This document shows, in pieces, positions 18,176-27,900 of a stretch of 64,000 nucleotides of DNA. The stretch is from Fibrella rubiginis. Lineage in GTDB: Bacteria > Bacteroidota > Bacteroidia > Cytophagales > Spirosomataceae. Numbering within the stretch: position 1 is the first letter of the stretch; the number at the start of each line of letters is the position of its first letter. The notes below the pieces were generated by a model. That model saw only the letters and a program-made list of their open reading frames with translations. It was not told the origin of the DNA and searched no databases. The translations under genes and the position numbers were made by a program. The stretch is from contig NZ_JAFMYV010000007.1 of NCBI RefSeq assembly GCF_017353185.1, positions 124,001-188,000 of the forward strand, in the 5' to 3' direction.

Positions 18176-18928
18176 ATGAATCTGTTCAATATTTTTTCTG
18201 ACATAGAGAAATTAGACGGCGATGTGGCCGAGCGCGTGGACTATTACACCCGCCGCAATCTGTTTAAACTGGGCCGCAAAGCGGCCACCGTGGCGGCAGC
18301 CCCCGCCGTTCTGGCTGCCAGCCTCAACGACGCATACGCTCAGACAGCGACCGTAGCCGATGTGCTAAACTTCGCTCTAACGCTGGAATACCTCGAAGAC
18401 GAATTCTACCGTACCGGCCTGGCTACGGCTAGTTTAATACCGGCTGGTGATCAGGCCGTTATTGCCCAGATCAGTAAGCACGAGGCCGCCCACGTAGCCC
18501 TGTTAAAAGGCGCGTTGGGTACGGCAGCCGTGGCTAAACCTGCTTTCCGGTTTGGCAATGCATTCTCTACCTATCAGATATTCCTGGCGTCGGCCAATGC
18601 GTTTGAAGATGTTGGCGTACGGGCTTATAAAGGGCAGGCACCCAGTCTGTTGGGTCAAACGGTGCTGACCACGGCGCTACAGATTCACTCGGTAGAAGCA
18701 CGCCACGCCGCCATGATTCGGCGGATGCGCGGACTGAAAGGATGGATTTCTGATCCTGCCGAAGCACCTGCTGCTGTTTATGCTGGTGAAGACAACACAA
18801 CGCAGGCGGGTGTGGTGCTGACCTCGCTGTCCAATGTGACAGGTATCGACGCGGCCCGCTCACGTGAGGCGTTCGACGAGATCCTGACCAAGCAGGCTGT
18901 ACTGGCTATTGCCGCCAACTACCTGTAG
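18176..18928 (+). CDS. Ferritin-like domain protein 2 (Ferritin_2), Tat-exported
   Basis: 250 residues. The signal region RRNLFKLGRKAATVAAAPAVLAA is twin-arginine-like with an Ala cleavage site (NDAYAQ). Ferritin_2 helices follow with metal-ligand motifs FALTLEYLEDEFYR, ISKHEAAHVALLKGAL, FEDVGVRAYKGQAP and VEARHAAMIRRM, parallel to those of the upstream paralogue. Operon partner of 17429-18151. Because the first copy is a lipoprotein and the second a Tat protein, they may form a hetero-complex outside the cytoplasm (inference). Confidence 0.85.
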   Translation: MNLFNIFSDIEKLDGDVAERVDYYTRRNLFKLGRKAATVAAAPAVLAASLNDAYAQTATVADVLNFALTLEYLEDEFYRTGLATASLIPAGDQAVIAQISKHEAAHVALLKGALGTAAVAKPAFRFGNAFSTYQIFLASANAFEDVGVRAYKGQAPSLLGQTVLTTALQIHSVEARHAAMIRRMRGLKGWISDPAEAPAAVYAGEDNTTQAGVVLTSLSNVTGIDAARSREAFDEILTKQAVLAIAANYL

Positions 18929-19033
18929 AAAAAAATAACCGTGTGTGGTTATTCTTCCCCGGTGTGGCCGAAACACGGTGGTCATAAGCGTCGCGCAGAA
19001 GGCTGCCTGTTTTGTTAAGAATTTAATTTTTTG

Positions 19034-19076
19034 GCGTGGAAATGAGCAAATAAGCTCATTTCCACGCTTTCTTTTT
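19034..19076. terminator. Bidirectional-looking terminator after the ferritin-like operon
   Basis: Perfect 14-bp arms (19034-19047 and 19054-19067) with a 6-base loop are followed by TTTCTTTTT. A run of T precedes the hairpin too. A smaller hairpin, AATAACC/GGTTATT at 18934-18953, lies directly after the ferritin stop. Confidence 0.85.
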
Positions 19077-19162
19077 CGCTTATAGACCCTGATAGTGTGT
19101 AGGGTTAAACATTGGATGGGTTGTTGGTGGTTACTTGTTCTTATTGATCAACCATCGCTACT

Positions 19163-19792
19163 ATGAACCCGCCAAGTCTTTACTCGCCGAAGCCTGTATA
19201 TTTGGGTTCACAACAAAGACTACCCTTGAAAAGCCGCCCGCTCCTTACCGATGAATCTGTGCTGGTAGACCGGCTGATGCAGCGCAACGAGCAGGCATTC
19301 CAGTGGTTGTACGAGAACTATTCGGCAGCACTGTACGGGGTTTTGCTGAAAGTAGTGCGTGAAGAAGAGCAGGCGCAGGATCTGCTTCAGGAGGTGTTTG
19401 TGAAAATCTGGAATAACCTCACCAGCTACGATCCCCAGAAAGGTCGTTTGTTTACCTGGATGCTCAACATCACCCGAAACACGGCCATAGATAGTGTTCG
19501 GGCGGGCAAGGCCATGAGTCGTCCCAGCACCGCACAAACCCTGTCAACCAGCGACGAAAGCACTTTTTTGATTGACAAGCAGTATTCAGTAGCGCCCGAG
19601 AACCCCGACCATATTGGCTTGCAGGATGTAGTGGGTCGCCTGCGTCCCGAACGGCGTGAACTCATCAATCTGGTGTATTTCGGTGGTTATACACATGAAG
19701 AAGCAGCCGAAGCACTTAGCCTGCCGCTGGGTACGGTAAAAACACGCATCCGGTCTGCGCTTCAGGAGCTGAAATCGCTGTTTAGCCGCTAG
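19163..19792 (+). CDS. ECF-type RNA polymerase sigma factor (sigma-70 family)
   Basis: 209 residues. Region 2 reads AFQWLYENYSAALYGVLLKVV..AQDLLQEVFVKIWNNL and LFTWMLNITRNTAIDSVR (-10 recognition). Region 4 reads RRELINLVYFGGYTHEEAAEALSL-PLGTVKTRIRSALQEL (helix-turn-helix for -35). The length is normal plus a 30-residue N-terminal extension. Most such sigma factors in this phylum are followed by a RskA-like anti-sigma gene. Here the next gene is a holin-like membrane protein 204 bp away, and no anti-sigma factor is visible, so its control is unclear. Confidence 0.88.
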   Translation: MNPPSLYSPKPVYLGSQQRLPLKSRPLLTDESVLVDRLMQRNEQAFQWLYENYSAALYGVLLKVVREEEQAQDLLQEVFVKIWNNLTSYDPQKGRLFTWMLNITRNTAIDSVRAGKAMSRPSTAQTLSTSDESTFLIDKQYSVAPENPDHIGLQDVVGRLRPERRELINLVYFGGYTHEEAAEALSLPLGTVKTRIRSALQELKSLFSR

Positions 19793-19996
19793 TCGTCGGC
19801 GAAATTCTTCTACAATGTTGTGTCAAACTGGCACCCTGGCTCCTAGTACGCAGCCAAATTACAGGCGTCATAGTATTTTGTAATCAATTACTATACAGAC
19901 GGTTAACCCCCGAAAAGGCGGCTGGATCAGAGTTCCGAACAAAGTGGGATGTTTTTTGTAATGAATAGTGTGCACACTAAACTGCAACAGTAGATC

Positions 19997-20422
19997 ATGC
20001 TGGAACGTCTGGAAGGAATCCGCGAAAACATATTTCGCTATATAGAGGCTCGAATAGAATTGTTTACCCTCGAAACCCGCGGTAAGGTTGAAGAGGGTGC
20101 CGTAACGGCTATTCATGGGGTCATTTTGGGATTTCTGGCCACCATTACCACCATCTTTTTATTCAGCTTGCTGGCTGCTTACCTCAACGAGGTGACCAAT
20201 AGCCGTTATGTCGGTTTCCTGATCGTAGCCGGTTTCTTTTTGCTGCTCACCATCATCTGGGCCGTATCGAAACCGTCGATGATCAATATGATCCGGAAAA
20301 TGGCCTATAAAGCCTTAAAGGAAAGCCAGGAAAAGAAAGGCGAAGAGAAATCACAGGCCGTTCAGGACCTTATGAAGCAAACCACTGCCTCAATCAATGA
20401 GGAGGGGCAGTATTTGAAGTAA
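19997..20422 (+). CDS. Phage-holin-family-like membrane protein (PF07332 type)
   Basis: 141 residues. An amphipathic N-terminus (MLERLEGIRENIFRYIEARIELFTLETRGKV) is followed by two membrane helices around residues 45-68 and 75-92, then a charged Lys/Glu-rich tail. This is the layout of the Phage_holin_3_6 family, which in Bacteroidota is usually chromosomal, often beside YtxH/YqjD-like stress membrane proteins, and not phage-related. The partner gene 20556-21092 is consistent with that. Confidence 0.75.
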   Translation: MLERLEGIRENIFRYIEARIELFTLETRGKVEEGAVTAIHGVILGFLATITTIFLFSLLAAYLNEVTNSRYVGFLIVAGFFLLLTIIWAVSKPSMINMIRKMAYKALKESQEKKGEEKSQAVQDLMKQTTASINEEGQYLK

Positions 20423-20426
20423 ACAC

Positions 20427-20519
20427 TGAGAGTCAGAGGATAAGAGCTTGGCAACAGGAAAAACGTATGTCAGACATGTGACATACGCATCTCCGTTCTT
20501 AGGGTATGCTCCTACTCTC
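20427..20519. repeat. Nested inverted repeat between 19997-20422 and 20556-21092 genes
   Basis: Outer arms GAGAGT (20427-20432) and ACTCTC (20514-20519) enclose an inner perfect 8-bp hairpin, GTATGTCA (20465-20472) / TGACATAC (20479-20486). Confidence 0.5.
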
Positions 20520-20555
20520 CCAAATAACTTTTTATTAATTTAGACGTACAAACCA

Positions 20556-21092
20556 ATGGAAGACCCAAAAGTACCCTTTGCCGATACCACAGCCCGTCGG
20601 GCGCAACTGATGCAGGCTACCGAACGCTTTAAAGAATCAATTCAGGACAGTGTAGATTCCCTGAAATCAGACGCTTCGGAAATAGGGAAAACATCAGCAT
20701 TAGTGGCCGGTGTTGCTTTAGGCGTATTTTTGCTGGCCAGCCTGATTCTGCCTAAGTCTGACGAGTACCGTTACGCTGAAAAATATGGCGAACGCGATGA
20801 AGATGATGACTACGACGAGGACGACGATGATGATGACGATCACGTTAGCTACCGTCAGCCTCAGCAAGAAGTAAAAAAGCAGGCTAAAGCCACGCAGAAG
20901 TCGGCAGCAGCCAGCGGGTTGATTGGTGGTTTACTAACCTCAGTACTCACCAATATAGCTCGTGAGCAAGTATCGGGACTGCTGACTCGTATTCGGAATA
21001 ACAATGCAATCAATCCCACAGCAAAACCCGCTGAACCCCAGTATCACGAAAAAGCACCCGTTCAGCCTGTTAGCTACGCTAACGAAGCGTAG
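20556..21092 (+). CDS. Single-pass membrane protein with polyacidic segment (unknown)
   Basis: 178 residues. A helical charged N-terminus is followed by one membrane helix (about residues 48-68, ALVAGVALGVFLLASLIL). Next comes a run of Asp/Glu around residues 83-96 in which aspartate dominates, and a Pro/Gln-rich tail. It resembles YtxH/YqjD-type membrane stress proteins in layout, without a firm match. Its last 89 bases overlap the start of the GGGP-synthase gene in another frame. Likely co-expressed with the holin-like gene before it. Confidence 0.65.
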   Translation: MEDPKVPFADTTARRAQLMQATERFKESIQDSVDSLKSDASEIGKTSALVAGVALGVFLLASLILPKSDEYRYAEKYGERDEDDDYDEDDDDDDDHVSYRQPQQEVKKQAKATQKSAAASGLIGGLLTSVLTNIAREQVSGLLTRIRNNNAINPTAKPAEPQYHEKAPVQPVSYANEA

Positions 21093-21831
21093 GCAGGAGG
21101 GGCGTAAATCACTGGCCGTATTGCTCGACCCGGACAAGGTTGAGCAGTACGACTTTGTTGACACAGTCAGTCGGGCCGTTCGGCATCAGGCTGACTTTTT
21201 TTTCGTTGGGGGGAGTCTAATCACCGACTATGTACAGCGCGACATGATTGCCACGATCAGGAAACTGACCGATACCCCCATCATACTTTTCCCCGGTAAC
21301 GCCGCCCACATCGAACCCTCTGCCGATTCTCTCCTGTTGCTGTCGTTGATTTCGGGCCGAAACGCTGAATTTCTGATTGGGCAGCACGTAGTGGCGGCCC
21401 CGCTGCTAAAGCGCAGTGGCCTCGACATTGTCTCTACCGCCTATATGCTGGTTGATGGTGAAGCGCAGACAACGGTTTCCTACATCAGCAACACCACCCC
21501 ACTGCCTCACGACAAACCCGGCGTGGCCGCCTGCACAGCCATGGCCGGTGAACTGCTGGGCCTGAAATTAACCTACCTCGACGCAGGCAGCGGCGCGCGC
21601 CGAGCCGTTCCGGCCGCCCTGATTGCCGCCGTTCGTGCCGCCGTTGATACGCCTATTGCGGTAGGAGGGGGGATCAATTCGGGCGAAAAAGCCTACGAAG
21701 CGCTGGCCGCTGGTGCCGATCTGATTGTGGTGGGCAACGGTATTGAACAAAACAGCGATCTGCTTCCCGAACTAACGGCAGCTCTGGCTGCCTTCAATTC
21801 AAAAATTCCCATCGTAAACGAATCCCTGTAG
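21004..21831 (+). CDS. Geranylgeranylglyceryl/heptaprenylglyceryl phosphate synthase (PcrB/GGGPS family)
   Basis: A 275-residue TIM-barrel prenyltransferase. Family motifs are LAVLLDPDKVE, DFFFVGGSLIT, IILFPGNAAHI, YLDAGSGA and VGGGINSGEKAYEALAAGADLIVVGNGI, the last being the glycerol-1-phosphate phosphate-binding end. It makes ether-linked prenylglyceryl phosphate, the committed step of archaeal-type lipids. Homologues are widespread in Bacteroidota, where the product's fate is not settled. The only usable start (ATG 21004) lies 89 bases inside the preceding ORF. A later non-ATG start is possible because the conserved part begins near residue 34. Confidence 0.85.
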   Translation: MQSIPQQNPLNPSITKKHPFSLLATLTKRRQEGRKSLAVLLDPDKVEQYDFVDTVSRAVRHQADFFFVGGSLITDYVQRDMIATIRKLTDTPIILFPGNAAHIEPSADSLLLLSLISGRNAEFLIGQHVVAAPLLKRSGLDIVSTAYMLVDGEAQTTVSYISNTTPLPHDKPGVAACTAMAGELLGLKLTYLDAGSGARRAVPAALIAAVRAAVDTPIAVGGGINSGEKAYEALAAGADLIVVGNGIEQNSDLLPELTAALAAFNSKIPIVNESL

Positions 21832-21835
21832 CTGA

Positions 21836-22294
21836 ATGAAATCGTCATTTCTGTCCTTGCATTGGGTAGGCATACTAGCTATTGTAGTCTGTTTTTCGTG
21901 CATTGAAACGGCTGCCACGGCGCAAAAAATGCCCAGACAGACGTACCCGGGCCGTTATTACACATCTGTCGAAAAATTAGCTGAGTTTCCCGGTGGCCGC
22001 GACGCCATGCTCCGCTTCATGGCCGAACACATTGAATACCCGTCGTCGCTGGACCGGATGAAGTACAAGACCGGCCCTATGAAAGTGCGCTTTATTGTAT
22101 CTCCCGACGGCAAGCTCTACGACATCACCGTTGATTCAGTACCGGTGCAGACGGCTGAAGCCCAAAAAGGAATGGATGACTACATCATCAGCATTATCCA
22201 CGCCATTGAGATCATGCCCCGCTGGAAACCTGCCTTCCTGGACGGAAAACCCGTAGCGCAACTATATACCGTACCTATTCAGGTGGTTGAGTAG
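21836..22294 (+). CDS. Exported TonB C-terminal-like domain protein
   Basis: 152 residues with a signal peptide ending near TATAQ, then a short domain with the TonB-C pattern: GPMKVRFIVSPDGKLYDITVDSVPV, MPRWKPAFLDGKPVAQLYTVPIQV. It has the usual Bacteroidota EFPGG-type start (LAEFPGGRDAMLRFMAEHIEYP). There is no membrane anchor or Pro-rich spacer, so it is probably a periplasmic stand-alone TonB-C domain rather than an energising TonB. It follows the GGGP synthase by only 4 bases, so they are co-transcribed. Confidence 0.75.
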   Translation: MKSSFLSLHWVGILAIVVCFSCIETAATAQKMPRQTYPGRYYTSVEKLAEFPGGRDAMLRFMAEHIEYPSSLDRMKYKTGPMKVRFIVSPDGKLYDITVDSVPVQTAEAQKGMDDYIISIIHAIEIMPRWKPAFLDGKPVAQLYTVPIQVVE

Positions 22295-22324
22295 CCTAAC
22301 AGAACGGTTCGCCGCTGTGGCGTT

Positions 22325-22363
22325 GCTCCGTTTTTATTGAAACGAACGGAGCGTTGCTCCGTT
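22325..22363 (+). promoter_or_regulatory. Three-segment hairpin region just upstream of aspartate kinase
   Basis: GCTCCGTT (22325-22332), AACGGAGC (22345-22352) and GCTCCGTT (22356-22363) can pair in two exclusive ways. The downstream hairpin ends 9 bases before the kinase ATG at 22373. This could be a terminator/attenuator for the preceding gene or simply a repeat. Confidence 0.4.
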
Positions 22364-22372
22364 AGACTATGC

Positions 22373-23650
22373 ATGATTAAAATCTTCAAATTCGGCGGGG
22401 CTTCTGTGCGCGATGCAGCGGGGGTACGTAATCTGGCTTCGATTCTCCAGTCCTACGCTGGTCAGTCAGTGGGGGTGGTTATTTCGGCGATGGGCAAAAC
22501 CACCAACGCGCTCGAAACGGTGGTAGACAGCTACTGGGCCGCAAACACCTCAGAGGCGCTGGACCGGTGGACGTTGATAGAAAATAATCACCTGACTGTC
22601 AGTGCAGACCTGGGCCTGTCAGCCCAGGAAATAGCCCCCGTACAGACGCATCTGGATCACGTGCGGTCGTTGCTGCAAACACCACCCGTGGGCAGCTATG
22701 ATCAGGTATATGACCAACTTGTATCGACGGGCGAAATCCTGTCGACGCAACTTGTAACGGCTTATCTGCTTCAGCAGGGGTTACCTGCCCGCTGGACCGA
22801 TGCCCGTCAGCTGATTCGTACCGATGCCACGTTCCGCGAGGGCCGCGTAGACTGGACGGTGACCGAACAGCAGGTCCGCGCTGCGGTAAATACGGCTCAT
22901 GGAGAATCGAGCATTTTAATAACGCAGGGATTCATTGGCAGTACCCACACCGGCGAGACCACCACACTGGGACGTGAAGGCTCAGACTACACGGCTGCTA
23001 TTCTGGCCTATTGCCTGGATGCGCAGGATGTAACGATCTGGAAAGATGTGCCCGGTGTGCTCAACGCTGACCCCAAATATTTCGACGATACCGTGCTGTT
23101 AACGGCCCTGACGTATCAGGATGCCACCGAACTAGCCTATTATGGTGCAACGGTCATTCACCCGAAAACGATTAAACCGCTGCAAAACAAGGGCATCCCA
23201 CTCTACGTACGCTCCTTTCTGCAACCCACGCAGCCCGGTACCGTAGTGGGTGTGGCCGACGTGCCTACGCCCGTAGCGTCATTTATTTTCAAGGTCAACC
23301 AGTGGCTCATTTCGCTGCACCCCACCGATTTCTCATTCATTACGGAAGATAACCTCAGTCTGATTTTTGGTGAGGTGGCCGCGGCAGGTCTGAAAATTAA
23401 CCTGATGCAGCAGACCGCGCTCAACTTCTCCTTTGTGGTCGATAACCGCCCCGACCGAATCGAAACGCTGTTTACAGCCTTGCGCCCGCACTTCCGCGTC
23501 AACTACAACGAGGGCCTTGAACTCATCACAATCCGCTATTACAACCAGGCCACCATAGACCGCGTGCTGATAGGCAAGACCCTGCTGTTGGAACAAAAAA
23601 GCCGCACAACCGTGCAGCTTGTGGTAAGAGAAAAATCGTCTGTTGGCTGA
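22373..23650 (+). CDS. lysC: Aspartate kinase, monofunctional
   Basis: 425 residues from the ATG at 22373 (an upstream in-frame ATG lies in the repeat and was rejected). It phosphorylates L-aspartate, the first step to lysine/diaminopimelate, threonine and methionine. The kinase domain shows KIFKFGGASV, LVSTGEILSTQL, TTTLGREGSDYTAAILA and the catalytic/regulatory VTIWKDVPGVLNADPK and ATELAYYGATVIHPKT. A C-terminal ACT-like region (residues about 300-425) suggests feedback control. There is no homoserine dehydrogenase fusion. The stop codon lies inside a 42-bp palindrome. Confidence 0.9.
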   Translation: MIKIFKFGGASVRDAAGVRNLASILQSYAGQSVGVVISAMGKTTNALETVVDSYWAANTSEALDRWTLIENNHLTVSADLGLSAQEIAPVQTHLDHVRSLLQTPPVGSYDQVYDQLVSTGEILSTQLVTAYLLQQGLPARWTDARQLIRTDATFREGRVDWTVTEQQVRAAVNTAHGESSILITQGFIGSTHTGETTTLGREGSDYTAAILAYCLDAQDVTIWKDVPGVLNADPKYFDDTVLLTALTYQDATELAYYGATVIHPKTIKPLQNKGIPLYVRSFLQPTQPGTVVGVADVPTPVASFIFKVNQWLISLHPTDFSFITEDNLSLIFGEVAAAGLKINLMQQTALNFSFVVDNRPDRIETLFTALRPHFRVNYNEGLELITIRYYNQATIDRVLIGKTLLLEQKSRTTVQLVVREKSSVG

Positions 23651-23675
23651 CGCTAGCGTCAGCCAACAGACGATT
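23634..23675. terminator. 42-bp perfect palindrome between convergent lysC and porP/sprF
   Basis: 23634-23675 is exactly self-complementary, centred on GACGCTAGCGTC, and flanked by A/T bases. It contains the kinase stop codon. Its position between two convergent gene ends suggests a bidirectional terminator. Confidence 0.8.
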
Positions 23676-23693
23676 ACTTATTCTCCATATCCC

Positions 23694-24728
23694 CTAGAAC
23701 TTGGGACAGGACAACTCGCCTTTGCGCTGTTTGTAGCGGGGGGAGCGGCCTTCGGGGCGGTCGAAAATGTAGGAGATTGAGATTTCGTGCGAACCGCCAG
23801 AGGCAAAACCCAGCGTTGAGATGGTGGCATCGTAGCTGTAGCCAATCGAAAACTTGTCGGCACGGTAGCCAATCAGGCCCGCCAGCGCGTCGTGGTTGTT
23901 AATCCGCTGATCGTATTTTTTAAATGGAATCCCCCGGTAATACGCGCCAATCGTGATGGGTGAATAGGTAAGGTAGGCCCCCAAATCGAGCTGATCGTAG
24001 TTGCCCTGAAACTTATAATACACCACCGGCGAGAAACTGATCTCGCGTTCCAGTTCGTCGCCCCGGCCTGTGAATCCGTTCAACGGAATGCGCAACCCAG
24101 CCTGGAAACTGCCTTTTACGGGCAACCGGCTTGAATTTTTAACGAAAAAGCTTTGGTCAGGTCGGTTAATGTGGTGTGCCGATACGCCCACCCAAAACCA
24201 GTCGGAGTAGAACAGGCCACCAGTTGAGAAGTCGACGTACTTGTTGGTGGGCGAGCCGCCCAGCACTACTGCGTCGGTGGTTTTGTCGCGGATAAGGCCC
24301 TGCGAAGAAAACTGGTCGCCGAAGGTGAGACCAAAATAGTTAACGTTGCGGTTTACGTAGCTTGCCTGTACGCCCAGACGAACAAAAGATGCCTCGCCTA
24401 CCTGAAACTGATAAGCATATTGCCCGGCCAGTTCGGTGCTCTGCACAGCCCCCTGCCCCTGATTGTCGCTCACCAGCATGAGCCCAATGCCACTATTCAG
24501 CTTGGAAATGTAATGGTCGATGCCTACTACGGTGGTTACGTAGTTAGTAATGGCGGGCCATTGGTTACGGTAGTTGATGGTAGCACGCGGGGCCAGCGCC
24601 GAGCCGGCAAAGGCTGGATTCAGGTATTGGGGCGCCGCGTAGAACTGGGTAAATTGAGGGTCCTGTGCCCACACCGACCCCATGCTGAGCAACAGCAGAA
24701 GCACAAGGAGAGTATACTGTTTAGCCAT
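23694..24728 (-). CDS. PorP/SprF family type IX secretion membrane protein
   Basis: 344 residues from the ATG at 24728, which begins the signal peptide (MAKQYTLLVLLLLLSMGSVWAQ). It contains the hallmark DPQFTQFYAAPQYLNPAFAGS and beta-barrel-like repeats ending with a 'SFSIGYSYDATISTLG'-type strand. PorP/SprF proteins are outer-membrane barrels that assist secretion or surface anchoring of type B (CHU_C) substrates through the type IX system. It is divergent from such a substrate (24954-29093), the usual genomic pairing, which supports a functional pair. Confidence 0.92.
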   Translation of the reverse strand: MAKQYTLLVLLLLLSMGSVWAQDPQFTQFYAAPQYLNPAFAGSALAPRATINYRNQWPAITNYVTTVVGIDHYISKLNSGIGLMLVSDNQGQGAVQSTELAGQYAYQFQVGEASFVRLGVQASYVNRNVNYFGLTFGDQFSSQGLIRDKTTDAVVLGGSPTNKYVDFSTGGLFYSDWFWVGVSAHHINRPDQSFFVKNSSRLPVKGSFQAGLRIPLNGFTGRGDELEREISFSPVVYYKFQGNYDQLDLGAYLTYSPITIGAYYRGIPFKKYDQRINNHDALAGLIGYRADKFSIGYSYDATISTLGFASGGSHEISISYIFDRPEGRSPRYKQRKGELSCPKF

Positions 24729-24953
24729 AGGTAGAAGGCAGCGCAAATTCATTGCCAAACGAGCGAATTGATTAAAGATAACAGGCAGCGAATGGATACG
24801 TACCCCTCGTCAATGAATGAACCGGGCCGTGGGTAAATCCGCGTAAAGATGCCGGTTTGGACCGTAAAATTTTACTCGCTGGCATTCGTTTATACTAACG
24901 TAACGTGTCTGTTGTCTGTTATACGGATTACCGACTTTCGTTTTAAGCAACAA

Positions 24954-27900
24954 ATGGTACTGCACACTCAACTTATACGTTCTAACTGGTTGTGGGCTGT
25001 TTTGTGGCTGCTGACGGGTTTGTCGGTCAGCATGGCACAAATACCCCGTGGCGTGGTGGTTCCCCGCAAAATATGCGTACCCGATTTAAGCTGTAAAACA
25101 GCCGACTCGATTGTGATCAGCGATGTGCTTGCGGCTACCGAAGTGGCGTCGTCAAGCTGGACAGTGGTTGGCGGCACCCTTAGCACCGGCGGCACGTCTA
25201 CTACGGGAAGCACCATCAACGTGTCGTTTGCTACGCCAGGAGTAAAACAGTTTACGCTTCTTCGGAAATTCAAAAACGGCACCGACACTACCTATTCTTT
25301 TCCTATCAACGTAGGTGACCGCCCCCCGCAGTTTACGGGCTGGCGGCATGACACCACTATTTGTAAAGGCGACAAAATTGTACTGAACCCTTATCAGTCC
25401 GGGCCTACACCGTCGGGGGTTATTTACCGCTGGTTTCCTAAAGGCGACTCCACTCAGACCATTCGGGTCGACAGTTCAGGCTGTTACTCGGTCGAAGTAT
25501 CCTACAAAGACGGCTGTAGTACTCAGGATCGGATCTACGTCGATGTGTGCGGGGAACAGCCTCAGAAACAGGGTGTCAAATGGTTTTTTGGTGGAAATGC
25601 GGGCCTCGATTTTCAGGGCGGTTCGCCCAAAGCACTTGATAACGGCAAGCTGAATACCATTGAGGGCACTTCATCCATTGCCGACACTAAAGGCAAACTG
25701 CTGTTTTATACCGACGGTATCTCGGTCTATGATCGAAATGGCAACAAGATGCCCTCGCTGATTCCCAATGACACGACCAAGCTGGGGGGCAACATACGGT
25801 CTACACAGTCGGCGCTGATTGTGCCAAAGCCGGTCTGTAATGGCTGTGACTACCTCTATTATGTGTATACCACCGCCGAGATTCGGGGCACGCGCCAACT
25901 CACCTACAGCGTAGTCGACATGCGGTATAATAAAGGTAATGGGGCCATTATCGACCGGAACATTCCAGTGGGAGGTACCACACCCAGCACTGAGCGGTCG
26001 GCCTCGGTACGCAACGACCGCGATACTACTTACTGGGCTATCACCCACGACTATGGAACCAACTGTTTCAGAGTCAACCATTTGACGAGAGCAGAGAGTG
26101 CCACGGCCGCTACTTATTGCGTGGGCACTGCGCACGACACGCCGCAAAAAGGCGAGGGACAAATGAAAGTTGGCCCCGCCACCGACACGACCAACAAAGG
26201 GCAGCGTCCGTTGGCTGTGGTCATTCCCGGCGACACGACCAAGGGTAAGGAAACCCACAACTTTGTGGAACTGCTGAACTTCAACGACTCAACCGGTAAA
26301 GTAACCGAGCCTCTCCGACGGATAGACCTTGGCCCCGCACCGCCCAAAGCTTATGGCGTCGAGTTTTCGCCCGATGGTAAAACACTCTACGTTAGTATGC
26401 TGGCCGACACCAATGCCAATGGTTCGTTGAAGGGGCTATCCTACATACTGCGTTATGACCTTACCCAGCCGTCTGACTCGCTTATAAAAAGCTCGAAGAC
26501 AGTTGTCGACAGCAGCAGCACGCGGCAGTATGGTTCGCTGCAGGTAGCGCCCGACGGCAAAATCTACGTGGCCATCAAAGACAACCCATCGCTGGGTGTG
26601 ATCCTGAACCCGAACGGTGGCCTGCTCGACAGCCTGAAATTCCAGGCCGACGGTATCAATCTGGGCGGCAAGATTAGCCAGTTGGGGCTGCCAAACCAGG
26701 TCGCTAACTTCAACGAGAAATCAAACAGCCCTGGTTTGGCCGTGAGCGACACCTGCGCCGGGCAGCCTACTACGTTCCAGATCACACCCAACTGCCAGAA
26801 ACTCAAAGAGCAGTACACGCTCAATTTTGGCGATGGCAGCGCGCCCAAGTCATTTACGCAGGCATCGCCGCAGGTGCATACTTACACCAACCCCGGTTCC
26901 TACACGGCCACGCTCCGTATCCTGACAAAACGGGCCGACGGTGGTATCTGCAAAGACACGCTGGTGAAAGCCCCCATCACGATCCTGGCCGTACCCGACA
27001 CAGTAAAGCTGGGGCCGGATGTAGAGGTATGCGATCTGCGCGGTAAACTGCTCGACATTGGCGTGAAGGCTAAATTCTACATCTGGCTGTATAACAGGCG
27101 GGTGGTAGCCCGGACCAAAACCTTCCAGGCTTATCGATCCGGTGAATATATTGGCCTGGCGGCAAATGGAGGCTGTTTCAACGGCGATACCATCAGGTTG
27201 CTGTTCCGCATACCGCAGCGCCTGAACCTCGGCCCCGATACGTCCTATTGTCAGGGCAGAACCTATGCGCTGAGTGTACCCCAAAAAGCATTCAACACCT
27301 TTGCCTGGAGTACTGGCGAAACCTCGGCCACCATTGCCGTGGGCAAACCAGGAGCCTATTCGGTAACGGGTTCGTACAAAATTGGCGACGTCACCTGCGT
27401 AGCCCGCGACACGATCAACATTGCTCAGCGCAACAACCCAACGCTGACCGCCGCGCTGACAAACCCTGCCGGCTGTACCACCGTTGACGGGGCTATCGCG
27501 CTGACGCCCAGCCCGGCAGGTTCGTTTGTGTATTCGTGGACAACCATTGCCGGAACGCCCATTTCAACCTCCACCAGTTCGGCGTCGGCGCTGACGCAGG
27601 GTGACTACCGGGTTAGAGCCACCGACATATTCACCTGTTACCGCGACAGTACGTTTGCCCTGCGAACAAAAGTGCCTCCGTTGCAGCTAACCACACAGGC
27701 CACGCCGCAGCAGTGTGATAAACCGGGCAGTGGCAGCGCTACGCTTGGGGTGTCGGGTGGGGTGCCGATACTGTATGAGTGGCGCGATAAGGCAGGAAAT
27801 ATAGTGAGTACAACAGCTTCATTGTCAGGCGTTTCGGCGGGCGTATACAGTGTTTCCGTGGCTGATAATCTGGGGTGCGTTTCGTCGCTTTCGGCGGTGC

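Noticed and set aside
19997..20422. Prophage interpretation of the holin-like gene
   Set aside because: No phage genes nearby; the family is commonly chromosomal in Bacteroidota beside small membrane stress proteins.
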